64,000 nt of DNA from NCBI RefSeq assembly GCF_000007825.1, contig NC_004722.1:3512501-3576500 (forward strand). Reading direction: 5' to 3'. The stretch comes from Bacillus cereus ATCC 14579. GTDB taxonomy: Bacteria > Bacillota > Bacilli > Bacillales > Bacillaceae_G. A program made the position numbers and the translations under genes. The number at the start of each line of letters is the position of its first letter. Within the stretch, counting starts at the first letter, position 1. The notes under the pieces were generated by a model. It saw nothing but the letters and a program-made list of their open reading frames with translations, searched no databases and was not told the origin of the DNA. Of this stretch, positions 37,441-47,199 are shown piece by piece.

Positions 37441-40400
37441 TTATACATTCGTTTTTGACGTTTCTTCTTCATCTTGAACACCTAATAAATTTTGCCATTT
37501 TTTATACGGAGCGCTATTTGGATCTACATATCCTTTCGCATGCGAGCGATCCCACAATTGTTTAATAAACATTTCTTTCTCTTTCTTTGCCACCATATCG
37601 GCACCTGTACCGTAATAGTTCTGGAAATACAACTCGATTTCATCAAGGAATAGTCTTAATAATTCATCTGATGTTTCTTCTAACGTCGGATCATACTTCG
37701 CTTCACGATCATACATTAAAATCATATCTAAAAGATTGTGGACATGTTCTTTTCTAAGCCATCTTACATCTTGGGCTCCTAATACGAACGGATGTGTATA
37801 TAAATGTCCACCTTGTATCATCGCCTTTTCTTCCTCTTCTTCAAATCGTGACAAGATGTTTTCATAAATAAACGGATTATGAAGCAACGCTCTGTGTAAT
37901 TTATAACTTTCGCTTGAAATATTTTTCCCCATTGACTGAATTAAAAAGCTACGTCCTACACCGTTATATTGATACACAAACTGTCCATCAACAGCAACTA
38001 AACTAATCCAGCGATACATATATGCGTATAGTAATGCACGATTACATTTATCATAATCTAATTTTGTTTGAGTCGCATTTAAATCTGGCATAAAGGCTGG
38101 TAAGTGCCAATACTTATCTAAATGCGGCGTTAAACTAGATTTTTTACTATTTAATTTGTTTACACGGCGATAATACGATTGGAAATAGTCACCTTTATCA
38201 TTCATAAATCCATTTGAAATATGTCCTGATGATAATTTAGGAAAGTCTTGCAGCGATAAGCCGTAATGCGCTCGATAACAGATCACTTCAAATGGCGAAA
38301 AGGCTTCATGTACTGTATCTTTTTCTTTAAACATTTCTTGAATTAATTCCTCTTGCAACTCTTTCTTTAAAGAAGGATGTATACCCCAATATTGTAATTC
38401 CCTATGATGAGCAACTTTCGGAACGAATGGACTAGCTAAATGGAACAGGTCTTCAATTTTTTCACGAACGTATTCATCGCGATCACGTTTCTTATAATCT
38501 GCTTCTTTTCGCAACGCTTCAATAATATTCAGTTCTAATTTATCACGATAGCGTACTTGCAGTTCGTCATAACAATAGCTCAGTATATGTTCTCGGTAGA
38601 AATCCTCTACCTTTTTCGACTGAATCTCTTCTGTTTTCGCATCACGACAATATTCCCCGTACAAACTCATGTAAATTTCCGCTGATATATCTTTCGGTAG
38701 TACACCTAAATTTAAATGTTGCTGCATATCTTGCCATATCTTTTCTTGCAGCTGTTCCTCAGCTAATACATATACATTCGTCGGGTTTGTTTTCCCTTCA
38801 AATTCCTTACTGCGCTTTTGGATTTCAAACAGTAAATTTTCACGTGTTTCATGTAAATTATCAAAAAACCTTTCCCAATATTGAATCATTTTATTAACTG
38901 CTTGATATAGCGATTGATATACAAGTTCTAATAGCATTTCTTTTCGATATTCATTTAATTTGTGTACATATTGCGTTACGATGTCTTCAAATTCTCTTTT
39001 GAATAAACGTTGCTGATTATTAATCATTTTTCCGAACCAGCCTTGTTGTTGAGCAATTTCTACTCGGCGTACAGCCGTTACCGTTCCATCAATATTACCC
39101 ACATTAAATTTTTTATCGTAATTTTGAATTACATTACGCTTTTGTTCATTATTTTCATGTAGTCGATTCATTTTTTCTACTAACTGCTTTCGGATTTCAT
39201 ATAACATAAAACGCGCTGCTACTGGGTGAACGGGATCTGTTTTCTTTAAAAACCATGTATTTAATTGATAGGACTGCCCTTCAGAACCACTTGGTGAAAA
39301 GCGGTCTGATTCAATCATGTCATATAAAAGTGTCGTTACATGTTCATGTACCCGGCTCGGAATCGCATACGCATATAAACGCACCGCATGATCCACTCTT
39401 GCCACTTCACCCTTCATCTGTTCCATCATTTTCAGTTTCGTAGCTGAAATTTTACACTCATGTTGCAGACGATTTAATTCCTCATCTTTTTGCACCGTTC
39501 GTTGTACATAACTTTCTACAGCTTCTAAAAACAGTTTTGATTTCGCAACTCCGAGCTTACCACCCTCTGCTCCTTCACGTGTTTCATTGTACATTTGTCT
39601 ATAGAAAATATGAGCTTGCTCTGGACGGGTAGCAAGATGCTCCAAGTCCTCTAAATAACTTTTACCTCTCTCCGGCTTTTCACGTTGCATCCCACGTTTT
39701 ACATCTTGATCGTATCTTTGCTTCTTCTCTTGAAACAGTTGATCTAAATGAAGCCACGATTCATCTAAACCTTGCACGGCCCATTTTAAAGCACAATATT
39801 TTAACACATGCTCATATGGATAAATAATCTTTGCCGTTCCGGCCCCGCAATATCGTCCTTTTCCGCTTGATTCTGCTAATTGCTGAATTTGATTGTCTTC
39901 CTGTGCAAAATGACTTGTGGACATCGGGCTAAATAACTGTAAATAAATTGTATTTGCCATCTGTTCCATATAGTCTGATAAATTGTGTAAATGGTGTCCA
40001 TGTAGGTTTTCGTAATCGTATAAGAAACAATAATTGTACGGTAAATGATGTTGTTTAATTGTATGATTCGTTCTTCCGTCTTCATCTACTTGATCAGGGC
40101 GATACTCTAATTCAATTGTTACACCGCCGCGTTTTGATAATTCTCCAGTAGACCCGAGCGTAATAGCATGTAATTCTTTTAACGATGCATAGCCATTTGC
40201 TTGCACCGTTTCAAATTCTTTCGCGCTAACCGTTCTCGTCTTTACTAAAACATCCGGCATTAAAAACGCACCGCGTATTAAAATGTTATGATGCTGCAAT
40301 TTCTTCCGAAGCATTTCACGTAAATATAAAGCAATTTGCAGAAACATCCCTGAACCTGTTCCGCCTGCTAGTGATGTTACTATAATGACACGCACACCAT

Positions 40401-40803
40401 ATTCCGTTTGATCACTTGTAACCGGAAAGATTTTCTCGATTTCTTGCCAAAAAGACGTCAATTTATCTTCTTTCATCGCAGCACGTAACGCTAAACGTGA
40501 AATGACGCGTAACTGTCCTGCTCCTTCTGTTAATGGTTTATCAAGTATAGTCGGATCCATCGGAAACCACTCTGGGATCGTTGGATCTCCCGCAATATAC
40601 TCCCTAAGCGTTTTACTAGAACTTGTTTGTGTCTTAAACTTTCGAATATGATCGAATTTACTTAATGTATTCACATCTGTATCAAATACGTGCATTGCTA
40701 CCTTTTTCCGGCGCTCTTCAAGCAGTTTTTCATATATTTGATGCGTCACAGTACTACCGATTCCACCTAAACCAATTAATATTGTTGGAACTTGTAATGT
40801 CAT
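37441..40803 (-). CDS. Tubulin/FtsZ-like protein (Tubulin_2 family)
   Basis: This 1120-residue protein has an N-terminal FtsZ/tubulin-like GTPase domain. The loop GLGGIG lies at residues 11-16, FDTDVNTL at 40-47 (phosphate-binding region), GAGQLRVISRLALR at 94-107, and the tubulin signature GGTGSG at 147-152. The remaining ~700 residues are long, charged and rich in coiled-coil-like helices. Such proteins form the FtsZ-like families described by Makarova and Koonin, linked to membrane remodelling and often next to vWA genes. GTP-dependent polymerisation is inferred. ATG 40803 follows AGGAAGGTGG. It lies downstream of the vWA gene by 80 bases. Confidence 0.85.
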   Translation of the reverse strand: MTLQVPTILIGLGGIGSTVTHQIYEKLLEERRKKVAMHVFDTDVNTLSKFDHIRKFKTQTSSSKTLREYIAGDPTIPEWFPMDPTILDKPLTEGAGQLRVISRLALRAAMKEDKLTSFWQEIEKIFPVTSDQTEYGVRVIIVTSLAGGTGSGMFLQIALYLREMLRKKLQHHNILIRGAFLMPDVLVKTRTVSAKEFETVQANGYASLKELHAITLGSTGELSKRGGVTIELEYRPDQVDEDGRTNHTIKQHHLPYNYCFLYDYENLHGHHLHNLSDYMEQMANTIYLQLFSPMSTSHFAQEDNQIQQLAESSGKGRYCGAGTAKIIYPYEHVLKYCALKWAVQGLDESWLHLDQLFQEKKQRYDQDVKRGMQREKPERGKSYLEDLEHLATRPEQAHIFYRQMYNETREGAEGGKLGVAKSKLFLEAVESYVQRTVQKDEELNRLQHECKISATKLKMMEQMKGEVARVDHAVRLYAYAIPSRVHEHVTTLLYDMIESDRFSPSGSEGQSYQLNTWFLKKTDPVHPVAARFMLYEIRKQLVEKMNRLHENNEQKRNVIQNYDKKFNVGNIDGTVTAVRRVEIAQQQGWFGKMINNQQRLFKREFEDIVTQYVHKLNEYRKEMLLELVYQSLYQAVNKMIQYWERFFDNLHETRENLLFEIQKRSKEFEGKTNPTNVYVLAEEQLQEKIWQDMQQHLNLGVLPKDISAEIYMSLYGEYCRDAKTEEIQSKKVEDFYREHILSYCYDELQVRYRDKLELNIIEALRKEADYKKRDRDEYVREKIEDLFHLASPFVPKVAHHRELQYWGIHPSLKKELQEELIQEMFKEKDTVHEAFSPFEVICYRAHYGLSLQDFPKLSSGHISNGFMNDKGDYFQSYYRRVNKLNSKKSSLTPHLDKYWHLPAFMPDLNATQTKLDYDKCNRALLYAYMYRWISLVAVDGQFVYQYNGVGRSFLIQSMGKNISSESYKLHRALLHNPFIYENILSRFEEEEEKAMIQGGHLYTHPFVLGAQDVRWLRKEHVHNLLDMILMYDREAKYDPTLEETSDELLRLFLDEIELYFQNYYGTGADMVAKKEKEMFIKQLWDRSHAKGYVDPNSAPYKKWQNLLGVQDEEETSKTNV

Positions 40804-40882
40804 GTGAACCACCTTCCTATTCTTGCTTGTTGGAAAAAAGGGAAAGAGGATTAATACTCCATCCCCTTCTTATCCCTACCTA

Positions 40883-42982
40883 CTATTCACACTCGTATTT
40901 GTAAATCTCCTTACCATATCCTCTATCAATTACTAAAAGTTCATTTGGATATAGTGTCTTATGTTCCATTCCAACCTCATCCTCTGTTATAAACATCCCA
41001 TCAATAATCATTCCTACTACTTGTGACTCTTTCGCTACAAATATCGATTTCGATCCTTTCTTTGCTATAAACGTAACGGATTGCACAGTCTTTCTTTCTG
41101 CTCTATACGGAATACCAAAATAATGTTTCCACCATTTATTTTTGAGTAACTCTGGCTCAGATTGATATAACCAATCTTTCGCTACCTCTTGATCCCATTC
41201 GTAATACAATAATGCTTTCCGGTGAAATCTTGGACGGACAATCCATCCTAAAACGATTATTCCTACTATTAACAGTAATAAAGTGATAGGAATAACAAAC
41301 TTAAAAATAAGCGCATACTTTTCATAAAACGGCGCATTTTGAATATGGAGTGTTATATCTTTCTTTACTTTTGGTAATTTTGAATCCTGCACTACGATGG
41401 TAGCTTCTACGGTGCCGGTATCTGTAAAATTGAATGTGTCGGAGTAATGCGGTCGAGGATAAATGTAAATTTGATTACCATGCTGTTTTATTTCATAGTT
41501 GATTGATTGTTTAGATGTGACACCAGTAGATTTTAATAGTTTTTTTACAGCCTCTTCTGTCATCGGCTTATCATCTAACTGTGGTTGTATAATAAATGGT
41601 TTACTATTCTCTAAATTTGTTACTTTTTCTTCATAATCTTTCGTGACAGTTTGAAGTGATAATTTAGGCTTTTTCGTTGTTTCGATTTTAAATTCTTTCG
41701 TCTGTCTGTAAAACCCCTTTATGTTCATATGAACTTTCCCGCGTACTAATCCTTTAGTAAGCTTCGTTTCGTAATAAAATACATGTCTTTTATCGTCCCA
41801 CTTCATCGCATATTGCTTCCCGTCTATTTCTACTTCTGCCTGAAAGTAAGAAGACTGAACTGGCAACTCAGTAGGTTTTGCTTCAATAACAGCTGTCACA
41901 TCTTCATACATCTCCTCAACATTTTTTCTATCCTTATCCTCTTTGTCATAAGTAGAAACAGTATAATTAAGTGCCGGTTCGACTAGTACTTGTAATCCTT
42001 CTTTCTCAATATCTCGGTCCACTTCTATCGTATACGTTCCTGGTTTAATAACTTCTTCATTTTCCGTACTGATATGAACTATATTTCCGAACAATTTCGC
42101 TTCACCTGGTGCATGTATGGAAAAAGAAGATTGTAATTGTAATGGTTTAGAAATTTGTGTGACCTGATAATCGGGCAAAGAAGGCGATTGTCGTACAAGT
42201 GTCATACGTTTTAACGGAAATGGTGTTGTAATCTCTACTTTCTTCCCTACTACTTTCGTTTTTACAATCGATTCAACGGAAGAGAACGGATCACGATTTG
42301 CAACTAATGCTGCCACTTGATTGACGCTTTTTACAATGCCATCTTCTCCGCTTGACGGCATCGTAACACCATTTATCTCTTTCTTCCATATTTCCTTGAA
42401 CGTATTTAGTTGTTCTTTTTCTTGTTGTCCTAAATCTTCTTCCATCGTAATTAAGACTGGATGTAACGATATCTTTTTTGTATCCATTTCTTTCTTAAAC
42501 TGGGCTAATTTCTGCAAAATTTGTTCTTTTCCGCCAACCTTATCTTTCTCTAAATCATTAAATGCCCCGTCAGTTAATACAATAAGCCAAAATTCACGTT
42601 TTCCATCTATATCTGCTTCCTTTTTTATAGATTGCATCGCCGTTTCTACCGCGCTAAATGGAGTATTTAAATACGTTTTCCACGCTCCAATTCCCTCAAT
42701 TTCTGTTTGCCTTTTATCCTTCGTTAACGAAATGTTTAATGGATCATTCGGCTTACTCATTGGAACGTAAGAAAATTTATCTTTTTCATCCAATAGCGCA
42801 ACTAAACTTTGCAAAGCATAATTGGCATATTTCCAGCGATCGTTATTTCTCATGCTGCCCGAATCATCATATACAAGTGAAACGACCCTTTCCTTTGCCT
42901 CCTCTCCTTTTGCAAAAGTCCAAAAAGGATGTAACCATATAAATAGAAACAACATGAATGTGGCACAAATTCGAATTTTCAT
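40883..42982 (-). CDS. Membrane-anchored von Willebrand A domain protein
   Basis: This 699-residue protein has a signal peptide (residues 1-24), then a vWA domain. A full MIDAS set is visible: DDSGS at 39-43, a Thr in TPFSAVETAM and Asp in LTDGAFND. Long extracytoplasmic beta-rich domains follow, then one membrane helix near residues 560-582 and a cytoplasmic tail of ~117 residues. The topology places the metal-dependent adhesion site outside and a tail inside, near the tubulin-like protein encoded next. The ATG at 42982 is chosen because the signal peptide starts there. The RBS AAAGGTGG is 12 bases away. Confidence 0.82.
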   Translation of the reverse strand: MKIRICATFMLFLFIWLHPFWTFAKGEEAKERVVSLVYDDSGSMRNNDRWKYANYALQSLVALLDEKDKFSYVPMSKPNDPLNISLTKDKRQTEIEGIGAWKTYLNTPFSAVETAMQSIKKEADIDGKREFWLIVLTDGAFNDLEKDKVGGKEQILQKLAQFKKEMDTKKISLHPVLITMEEDLGQQEKEQLNTFKEIWKKEINGVTMPSSGEDGIVKSVNQVAALVANRDPFSSVESIVKTKVVGKKVEITTPFPLKRMTLVRQSPSLPDYQVTQISKPLQLQSSFSIHAPGEAKLFGNIVHISTENEEVIKPGTYTIEVDRDIEKEGLQVLVEPALNYTVSTYDKEDKDRKNVEEMYEDVTAVIEAKPTELPVQSSYFQAEVEIDGKQYAMKWDDKRHVFYYETKLTKGLVRGKVHMNIKGFYRQTKEFKIETTKKPKLSLQTVTKDYEEKVTNLENSKPFIIQPQLDDKPMTEEAVKKLLKSTGVTSKQSINYEIKQHGNQIYIYPRPHYSDTFNFTDTGTVEATIVVQDSKLPKVKKDITLHIQNAPFYEKYALIFKFVIPITLLLLIVGIIVLGWIVRPRFHRKALLYYEWDQEVAKDWLYQSEPELLKNKWWKHYFGIPYRAERKTVQSVTFIAKKGSKSIFVAKESQVVGMIIDGMFITEDEVGMEHKTLYPNELLVIDRGYGKEIYKYECE

Positions 42983-43151
42983 GATGAGGCTTCGCCACCT
43001 TTGTAGACAAATTCCTATGTTTAAATTTATGAGAGGAAACAAGATATATGACTTGTATTTTAGGACAACTAACCCACCATAACTTTATTATGTAAACAGA
43101 TCATACACTTGGTAATATTCCTTCTAGCATTCTCTATCCAATTATATAAGT

Positions 43152-43190
43152 AAAAAAGCCTGTTTAAGCTCCACGCTTAAAACAGACTTT
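43152..43190 (-). terminator. Terminator of the VOC gene
   Basis: AAAAGCCTGTTTAAGC pairs imperfectly with GCTTAAAACAGACTTTT and is followed by a T-run on the minus strand. Confidence 0.75.
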
Positions 43191-43238
43191 TCCTACTTTT
43201 TATTTTAAAAACACATGACAAAAAGTTTGATTTTTAAC

Positions 43239-43577
43239 TTAACACATCACTTCTATTGTAAATCCACCAGGTGCTTCAACGTAAAACGTATACGCATGGG
43301 CATGCTTAGGAGGCTCGACCAAAAATCCATCTTCCTTCAATCTTTGATTTATCTTATCTACTTGTTCTTCACTTTCTTGTGGAAATCCTACATGAAATGT
43401 TTTTGGATACTGAACTTCTTTTCCTTTCATTAACGTTAGTATAAATCCATCATTATCACGCATAACTGCAAAGGCATTCCCCCTTGTTCCACTACAAGTT
43501 AAGCCAAAATACTTTTCTAAAAACTCTCTTGCAGCTACTACATCTGCAACTGTTAAATTAAGATGTTTAATTCCCAA
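43239..43577 (-). CDS. VOC/glyoxalase family protein
   Basis: This 112-residue protein is a single VOC module pair (beta-alpha-beta-beta-beta twice). It has IKHLNLTVADV at the start, TFHVGF with the central His, and FTIEVMC at the end. The family includes glyoxalases and bleomycin-resistance proteins. No substrate can be assigned. It starts at TTG with AAGGTG upstream and is monocistronic with its own terminator. Confidence 0.8.
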   Translation of the reverse strand: MGIKHLNLTVADVVAAREFLEKYFGLTCSGTRGNAFAVMRDNDGFILTLMKGKEVQYPKTFHVGFPQESEEQVDKINQRLKEDGFLVEPPKHAHAYTFYVEAPGGFTIEVMC

Positions 43578-43622
43578 TTCATCACCTTCTTTCTTAATTT
43601 TCTAACATTTTATCATACAATT

Positions 43623-43649
43623 AAAAAACACGCCTTTCACAGCGTGTTT
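43623..43649 (-). terminator. Terminator over the end of the 115-residue gene
   Basis: AAACACGC and GCGTGTTT pair across an 8-nt loop, with an A-run on the plus strand. It overlaps the last codons. Confidence 0.65.
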
Positions 43650-43984
43650 CCTTGCTTTACATACACTTCAACAATCGGATTCTCTTTATGATCCGCATGC
43701 AAGCGTATATTCTCTTCACTTGTATTATAAATACTAGCTAATAACATTATCGTTAACACATTAGGTGTCTTCGCATCACTTCCGTATTTTCTCTCAAGCG
43801 CTTCCTTATATTCAAAATCTAAATCCCCCTGCACATATGTATACACTTCAAAACCATCTTCTAAATTGCAAACTACTGTATCAATAATATCTGCCCCTAC
43901 TTGCTTCTTCATTTCCTCTCGCAACGCTTCAATAAATTCTTCCCACGGTACTTCGTGTGTCTGAAACTGATCTGTAGATTTCAT
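43637..43984 (-). CDS. Hypothetical protein, 115 residues
   Basis: This is an acidic soluble protein that I do not recognise. It has EVPWEEFIEALREEMKKQVG near the start and a hydrophobic segment VLTIMLLASIYN. The ATG has a strong AGGAGGAAAAG site. It lies between the VOC gene and the divergent Cys-rich gene and is probably single. Confidence 0.65.
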   Translation of the reverse strand: MKSTDQFQTHEVPWEEFIEALREEMKKQVGADIIDTVVCNLEDGFEVYTYVQGDLDFEYKEALERKYGSDAKTPNVLTIMLLASIYNTSEENIRLHADHKENPIVEVYVKQGNTL

Positions 43985-44118
43985 GCCTTTTCCTCCTTAT
44001 ATATCCTCTTCTTATATTTCCCCTTTCCTATAACAATTATGATAGATAGGGCATTCGTACAAGCCGCACTTGTCCCCCTTACATATCGTATTACTGTAAT
44101 GCGGAAGGAGGAAAGAAC

Positions 44119-44514
44119 ATGCATAGACAAAAATGTTATGATACATGCCGACGTTACTTCGGAAAAGTTGTTCGGATTGAAGACCGTGATGGCCGTATAC
44201 ATTTAGGGAAAATAATCGATGTGACACAAAGCTCTGTATGGATTGAACCGGTGCAACAGCGCTCATCTTTTGATTCAGGATTCGGCTACTATGACGCTTA
44301 TGCAAACGGTGGTTGTGACCTTTGTGGAGGCCTTAGCAGGTGTGATAGTTGTGGATTCGGATGCGGTGGTGGATTCAGCAGCTGCGGATGTGGTGGTCGT
44401 GGTTGTAGTAGTTGTGGTTGCGGCGGCTGGGGAGGCGGCGGTTGTGGCTGGGGTGTTGAACTCGGATTTGGTTTCATCTTCGGAATTACATTAGCTGCAT
44501 TATTTTTCATTTAA
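44119..44514 (+). CDS. Gly/Cys-rich small protein
   Basis: This 131-residue protein has an N-terminal LSm/SH3-like beta segment (GKVVRIEDRDGRIHLGKIIDVTQSSVWIEP). A middle run of repeated CGCGG and GCGGG units and a hydrophobic C-terminus (LGFGFIFGITLAALFFI) follow. Its composition recalls spore-coat or exosporium-type Cys/Gly proteins. The ATG has AAGGAGG upstream. Function is unknown. Confidence 0.7.
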   Translation: MHRQKCYDTCRRYFGKVVRIEDRDGRIHLGKIIDVTQSSVWIEPVQQRSSFDSGFGYYDAYANGGCDLCGGLSRCDSCGFGCGGGFSSCGCGGRGCSSCGCGGWGGGGCGWGVELGFGFIFGITLAALFFI

Positions 44515-44520
44515 CATAGT

Positions 44521-44552
44521 AAAGAGTTGGCTACCTTTAGCCAACTCTTTTT
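44521..44552. terminator. Terminator between the Gly/Cys-rich gene and the methyltransferase gene
   Basis: AAAGAGTTGGCTA and its complement form a strong stem between convergent genes. Confidence 0.9.
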
Positions 44553-44554
44553 CT

Positions 44555-45274
44555 TTATTTTTCACATATAAAAATACGATGCCCTAAAATGTGTTGGTAC
44601 ATAAGCCGTATATTTTCATGCTGTACCCACGCCTCATATAACTCATTCGGAATATGTGAGGATACATTCCATTCTGGCTCTTCTACATAGCCAGAGATCG
44701 TTTCTGCAATCGTGCCACCGCCAGCAATTGTAATTCTTTTAAAATTTGCTTTCTGAAATAATTGTACCCACTCATTCTCCGTTAATAATTCTTTCATACC
44801 ATATAATTGGGCGATTTTTTCTTCCTCACCCTTATCAATGTGCCTATCAATAATCATTTCAATGACAACAAGCTTACCGTCCTGCTGTAATACACGATAA
44901 CACTCCGAGATAACCCTTTCTTTGTCTGTAAAAGCGATGATTGATTCTCCAAGTACGAACTCAAATGAGTTATTCAAACACGGTAAATGCTCCACATTTC
45001 CTTCAATTAATTGTATAGCTAACCCTTCAAACAACCATCTATCTTTTGCCTTTTGAATCATAATTTCATTCTTTTCAACCGTTGTTACTTTATAACCAAA
45101 TTCCCTTGTCATATATGCCGCTGTTTTCCCCGTACCGCAACCTATCTCAAGGACATTCGCTCCATATTTAAAAGGCAGTTGTGCTAACAATTGTTTTGTT
45201 AACGTAAAGCCACCAGGATGAGCGCTTCCTATTCCGTAATAAGCTAGGAAATCGATGTATGTGTTTCGCTTCAT
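44555..45274 (-). CDS. Class I SAM-dependent methyltransferase
   Basis: This 239-residue methyltransferase has motif I NVLEIGCGTGKTAAYM at residues ~40-55, motif II VTTVEKN, and the ESIIAFTD and RVLQQDGKLVVIEM segments. Length fits small-molecule methyltransferases. The substrate is unknown. ATG follows AAAAGGGAG. It is convergent with the Gly/Cys-rich gene and downstream of the first oppA-type gene, whose terminator separates them. Confidence 0.82.
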   Translation of the reverse strand: MKRNTYIDFLAYYGIGSAHPGGFTLTKQLLAQLPFKYGANVLEIGCGTGKTAAYMTREFGYKVTTVEKNEIMIQKAKDRWLFEGLAIQLIEGNVEHLPCLNNSFEFVLGESIIAFTDKERVISECYRVLQQDGKLVVIEMIIDRHIDKGEEEKIAQLYGMKELLTENEWVQLFQKANFKRITIAGGGTIAETISGYVEEPEWNVSSHIPNELYEAWVQHENIRLMYQHILGHRIFICEK

Positions 45275-45327
45275 GGGATTCTCCCTTTTTTATTTTATAT
45301 ATTCGAGCAAGGAAGAAAAGTGCATAG

Positions 45328-45350
45328 AAAAAAGGGCGTATTGTACGCCC
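45328..45350 (-). terminator. Terminator of the first OppA-type gene
   Basis: GGGCGTA and TACGCCC pair over a 3-nt loop, with a six-A run on the plus strand giving the U-tract. Confidence 0.7.
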
Positions 45351-45356
45351 CTCATC

Positions 45357-47051
45357 TTACTTATCCTCTGTAATATATGCCCATTTATAGCTGTAGTCTC
45401 CACCAACTGGATGGTGAACAATACCTTTTACTTTAGGTCTTTGAACGATAGCATCACCACGTTGATATAATGGTGCAATTACAGCATCATCAAGTAACAT
45501 TTTCTCAGCTTTTAGTAAGCTATCCCAACGTTCTTTCGTTTTCGTTAATAGCTCGCCTTTACCTTTTTCTACAATTTCATCATATTTTGGATTTGAATAT
45601 CCAGTTTGGTTATGAGGACCATTTGTAACGAACATATCAATGAATGTCATTGGATCTAAGTAATCAGGGCCCCAACCAGCGTAAGATAAATCATAATCTA
45701 AATCTGATTCTAATTTTAACTTTTGTTTAAACGGTTGATTTTTCAAGTTCACTGTTAACCCTGGTAAGTTTTTCTCAAGTTCTCCTTTTAAGAACTCCCC
45801 TACTTTTTTCGCATTATCGCTATCGTAGTTTAATAGCTCAATCGTTACTTGCTCTTTTCCAAGTTCTTTTTTCGCTTTTTCCCAATGCTCTTTTGCTTTT
45901 TTCACATCTGTTTTTAAAATATCTCCGTTATCTTTACGGAAGTCTTTTCCATCTGGACTCTTCGCAAATTCTTTTGGTACTAAGTAATCTGCCGGTGTAG
46001 ATCCGTCATTTAAAATAACGTTCGTTAAGCCTTTTTTATCATATGCCTTTGCAATCGCTAAACGTAAATCTTTGTTTTTTAATACTGTATCTTGCCCACC
46101 ACGTTTTTGGTTTAAACGTAAGAAGAACGTTGATGGTGTTTTTTGTGTATAGAAGTCTGGATTTGATTTATATTTGTCAACCATTTCAGATGTAAGTCCC
46201 GCACGATCGATTTGTCCACTTTCATATAAGTTTACACGTGTACCGCTATCTTTTACTACGTTAAAGTTGATTTCATCTAACTTAACTGTTTTATTATCCC
46301 AATATTGTGCATTTTTCTTTAATTTCCATCCTTCTTCATGTTTCCAGTCTGTTAATGTAAATGGTCCGTTGTATAACGTTGTATCTGCTTCTAAACCAAA
46401 TTTTTCACCTTTTTCTTTTACGAATTTTTCATTTAACGGATAGAATGTTCCGAATGAAGTTAATTCTACAAAGTAAGGAACTGGATTTTCTAATTCTACC
46501 TCTAATGTGTAATCATCTACAGCTTTTACACCTAACGTATCAAGTGGTGCTTTCCCATCATTAATTGCTTTTGCGTTCTTTAAATCAAACATAATGTATG
46601 CATATTCCGCTGCTGTATTTTTATCTACCGCACGTTTCCAAGCAAACACGAAATCCTTCGCTGTTACAGGGTCTCCATTTGACCATTTTGCATTTTTATT
46701 TAATGTAAATGTATACTTTTTACCATCATCACTCTTTTTATATGATTCAGCAACCCCTGGAGCTGCCTTATTATCTTTATCAAGTCGATATAAACCTTCC
46801 ATTACGTTGTTTAAAGCTAGAAACGATACTTGGTCTGTCGCTTTAGCAGAGTCCATAGATGGAATCTCTTGAGACTCTGTTAAATTAAGCACTTGCTTCG
46901 CCGCTAACTTTCCGCCTTCTTTTTCACCGCTTTTTGGTGTTGTGCTTGCCTTCTCTTTATCTCCTGATCCAGAGCAAGCTGTTAATGCCATACTCATTAC
47001 TAAAACTGGTGCTACGACCGCTGTCAATTTTTTCATCTTTTTTCTCTTCAT
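45357..47051 (-). CDS. oppA: Oligopeptide ABC transporter substrate-binding lipoprotein (OppA paralogue 1)
   Basis: This 564-residue lipoprotein has signal peptide residues 1-25 with lipobox LTAC and the family 5 SBP elements AKWSNGDPVTAKDFVFAWKR and ENPVPYF. It binds extracellular peptides for Opp import. It differs from paralogues 2 and 3 in the middle and near the end (GGDYSYKWAYITEDK). ATG has GGAGGG upstream. No permease or ATPase genes are nearby, so it probably shares the Opp core encoded elsewhere. Confidence 0.9.
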   Translation of the reverse strand: MKRKKMKKLTAVVAPVLVMSMALTACSGSGDKEKASTTPKSGEKEGGKLAAKQVLNLTESQEIPSMDSAKATDQVSFLALNNVMEGLYRLDKDNKAAPGVAESYKKSDDGKKYTFTLNKNAKWSNGDPVTAKDFVFAWKRAVDKNTAAEYAYIMFDLKNAKAINDGKAPLDTLGVKAVDDYTLEVELENPVPYFVELTSFGTFYPLNEKFVKEKGEKFGLEADTTLYNGPFTLTDWKHEEGWKLKKNAQYWDNKTVKLDEINFNVVKDSGTRVNLYESGQIDRAGLTSEMVDKYKSNPDFYTQKTPSTFFLRLNQKRGGQDTVLKNKDLRLAIAKAYDKKGLTNVILNDGSTPADYLVPKEFAKSPDGKDFRKDNGDILKTDVKKAKEHWEKAKKELGKEQVTIELLNYDSDNAKKVGEFLKGELEKNLPGLTVNLKNQPFKQKLKLESDLDYDLSYAGWGPDYLDPMTFIDMFVTNGPHNQTGYSNPKYDEIVEKGKGELLTKTKERWDSLLKAEKMLLDDAVIAPLYQRGDAIVQRPKVKGIVHHPVGGDYSYKWAYITEDK

Positions 47052-47141
47052 TTTTTTGTACCCTCCCCAATTATATGTACGATATTAACATTTAGAAATT
47101 CTCTACTAACTTTCGTTATCAGAAAATTCTTATTAATTAAT

Positions 47142-47169
47142 ATTCTACTGTTTTTTTAAATTTTGTAAA
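47142..47169 (-). promoter_or_regulatory. Sigma-A promoter of OppA paralogue 1
   Basis: TTTACA, a 16-base spacer and TAGAAT lie 90 bases upstream of the start. The same boxes and spacing occur before paralogues 2 and 3. Confidence 0.7.
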
Positions 47170-47180
47170 GTATTTTTGTA

Positions 47181-47195
47181 AATTTTCTAAATATT
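47181..47195. promoter_or_regulatory. CodY-like box near OppA paralogue 1
   Basis: AATTTTCTAAATATT has two mismatches to the CodY consensus. A second, weaker site (three mismatches) lies at 47114-47128, between promoter and gene. Confidence 0.35.
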
Positions 47196-47199
47196 TATT

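Noticed and set aside
39255..39443. Plus-strand frame inside the tubulin-like gene
   Set aside because: It is antisense of a long, well-supported coding frame.
44012..44100. Minus-strand peptide with four spaced cysteines (CKGDKCGLYECPIYHNC)
   Set aside because: It has no start codon with RBS in the intergenic region. The longer frame overlaps the Gly/Cys-rich gene antisense. The pattern is curious but unsupported.
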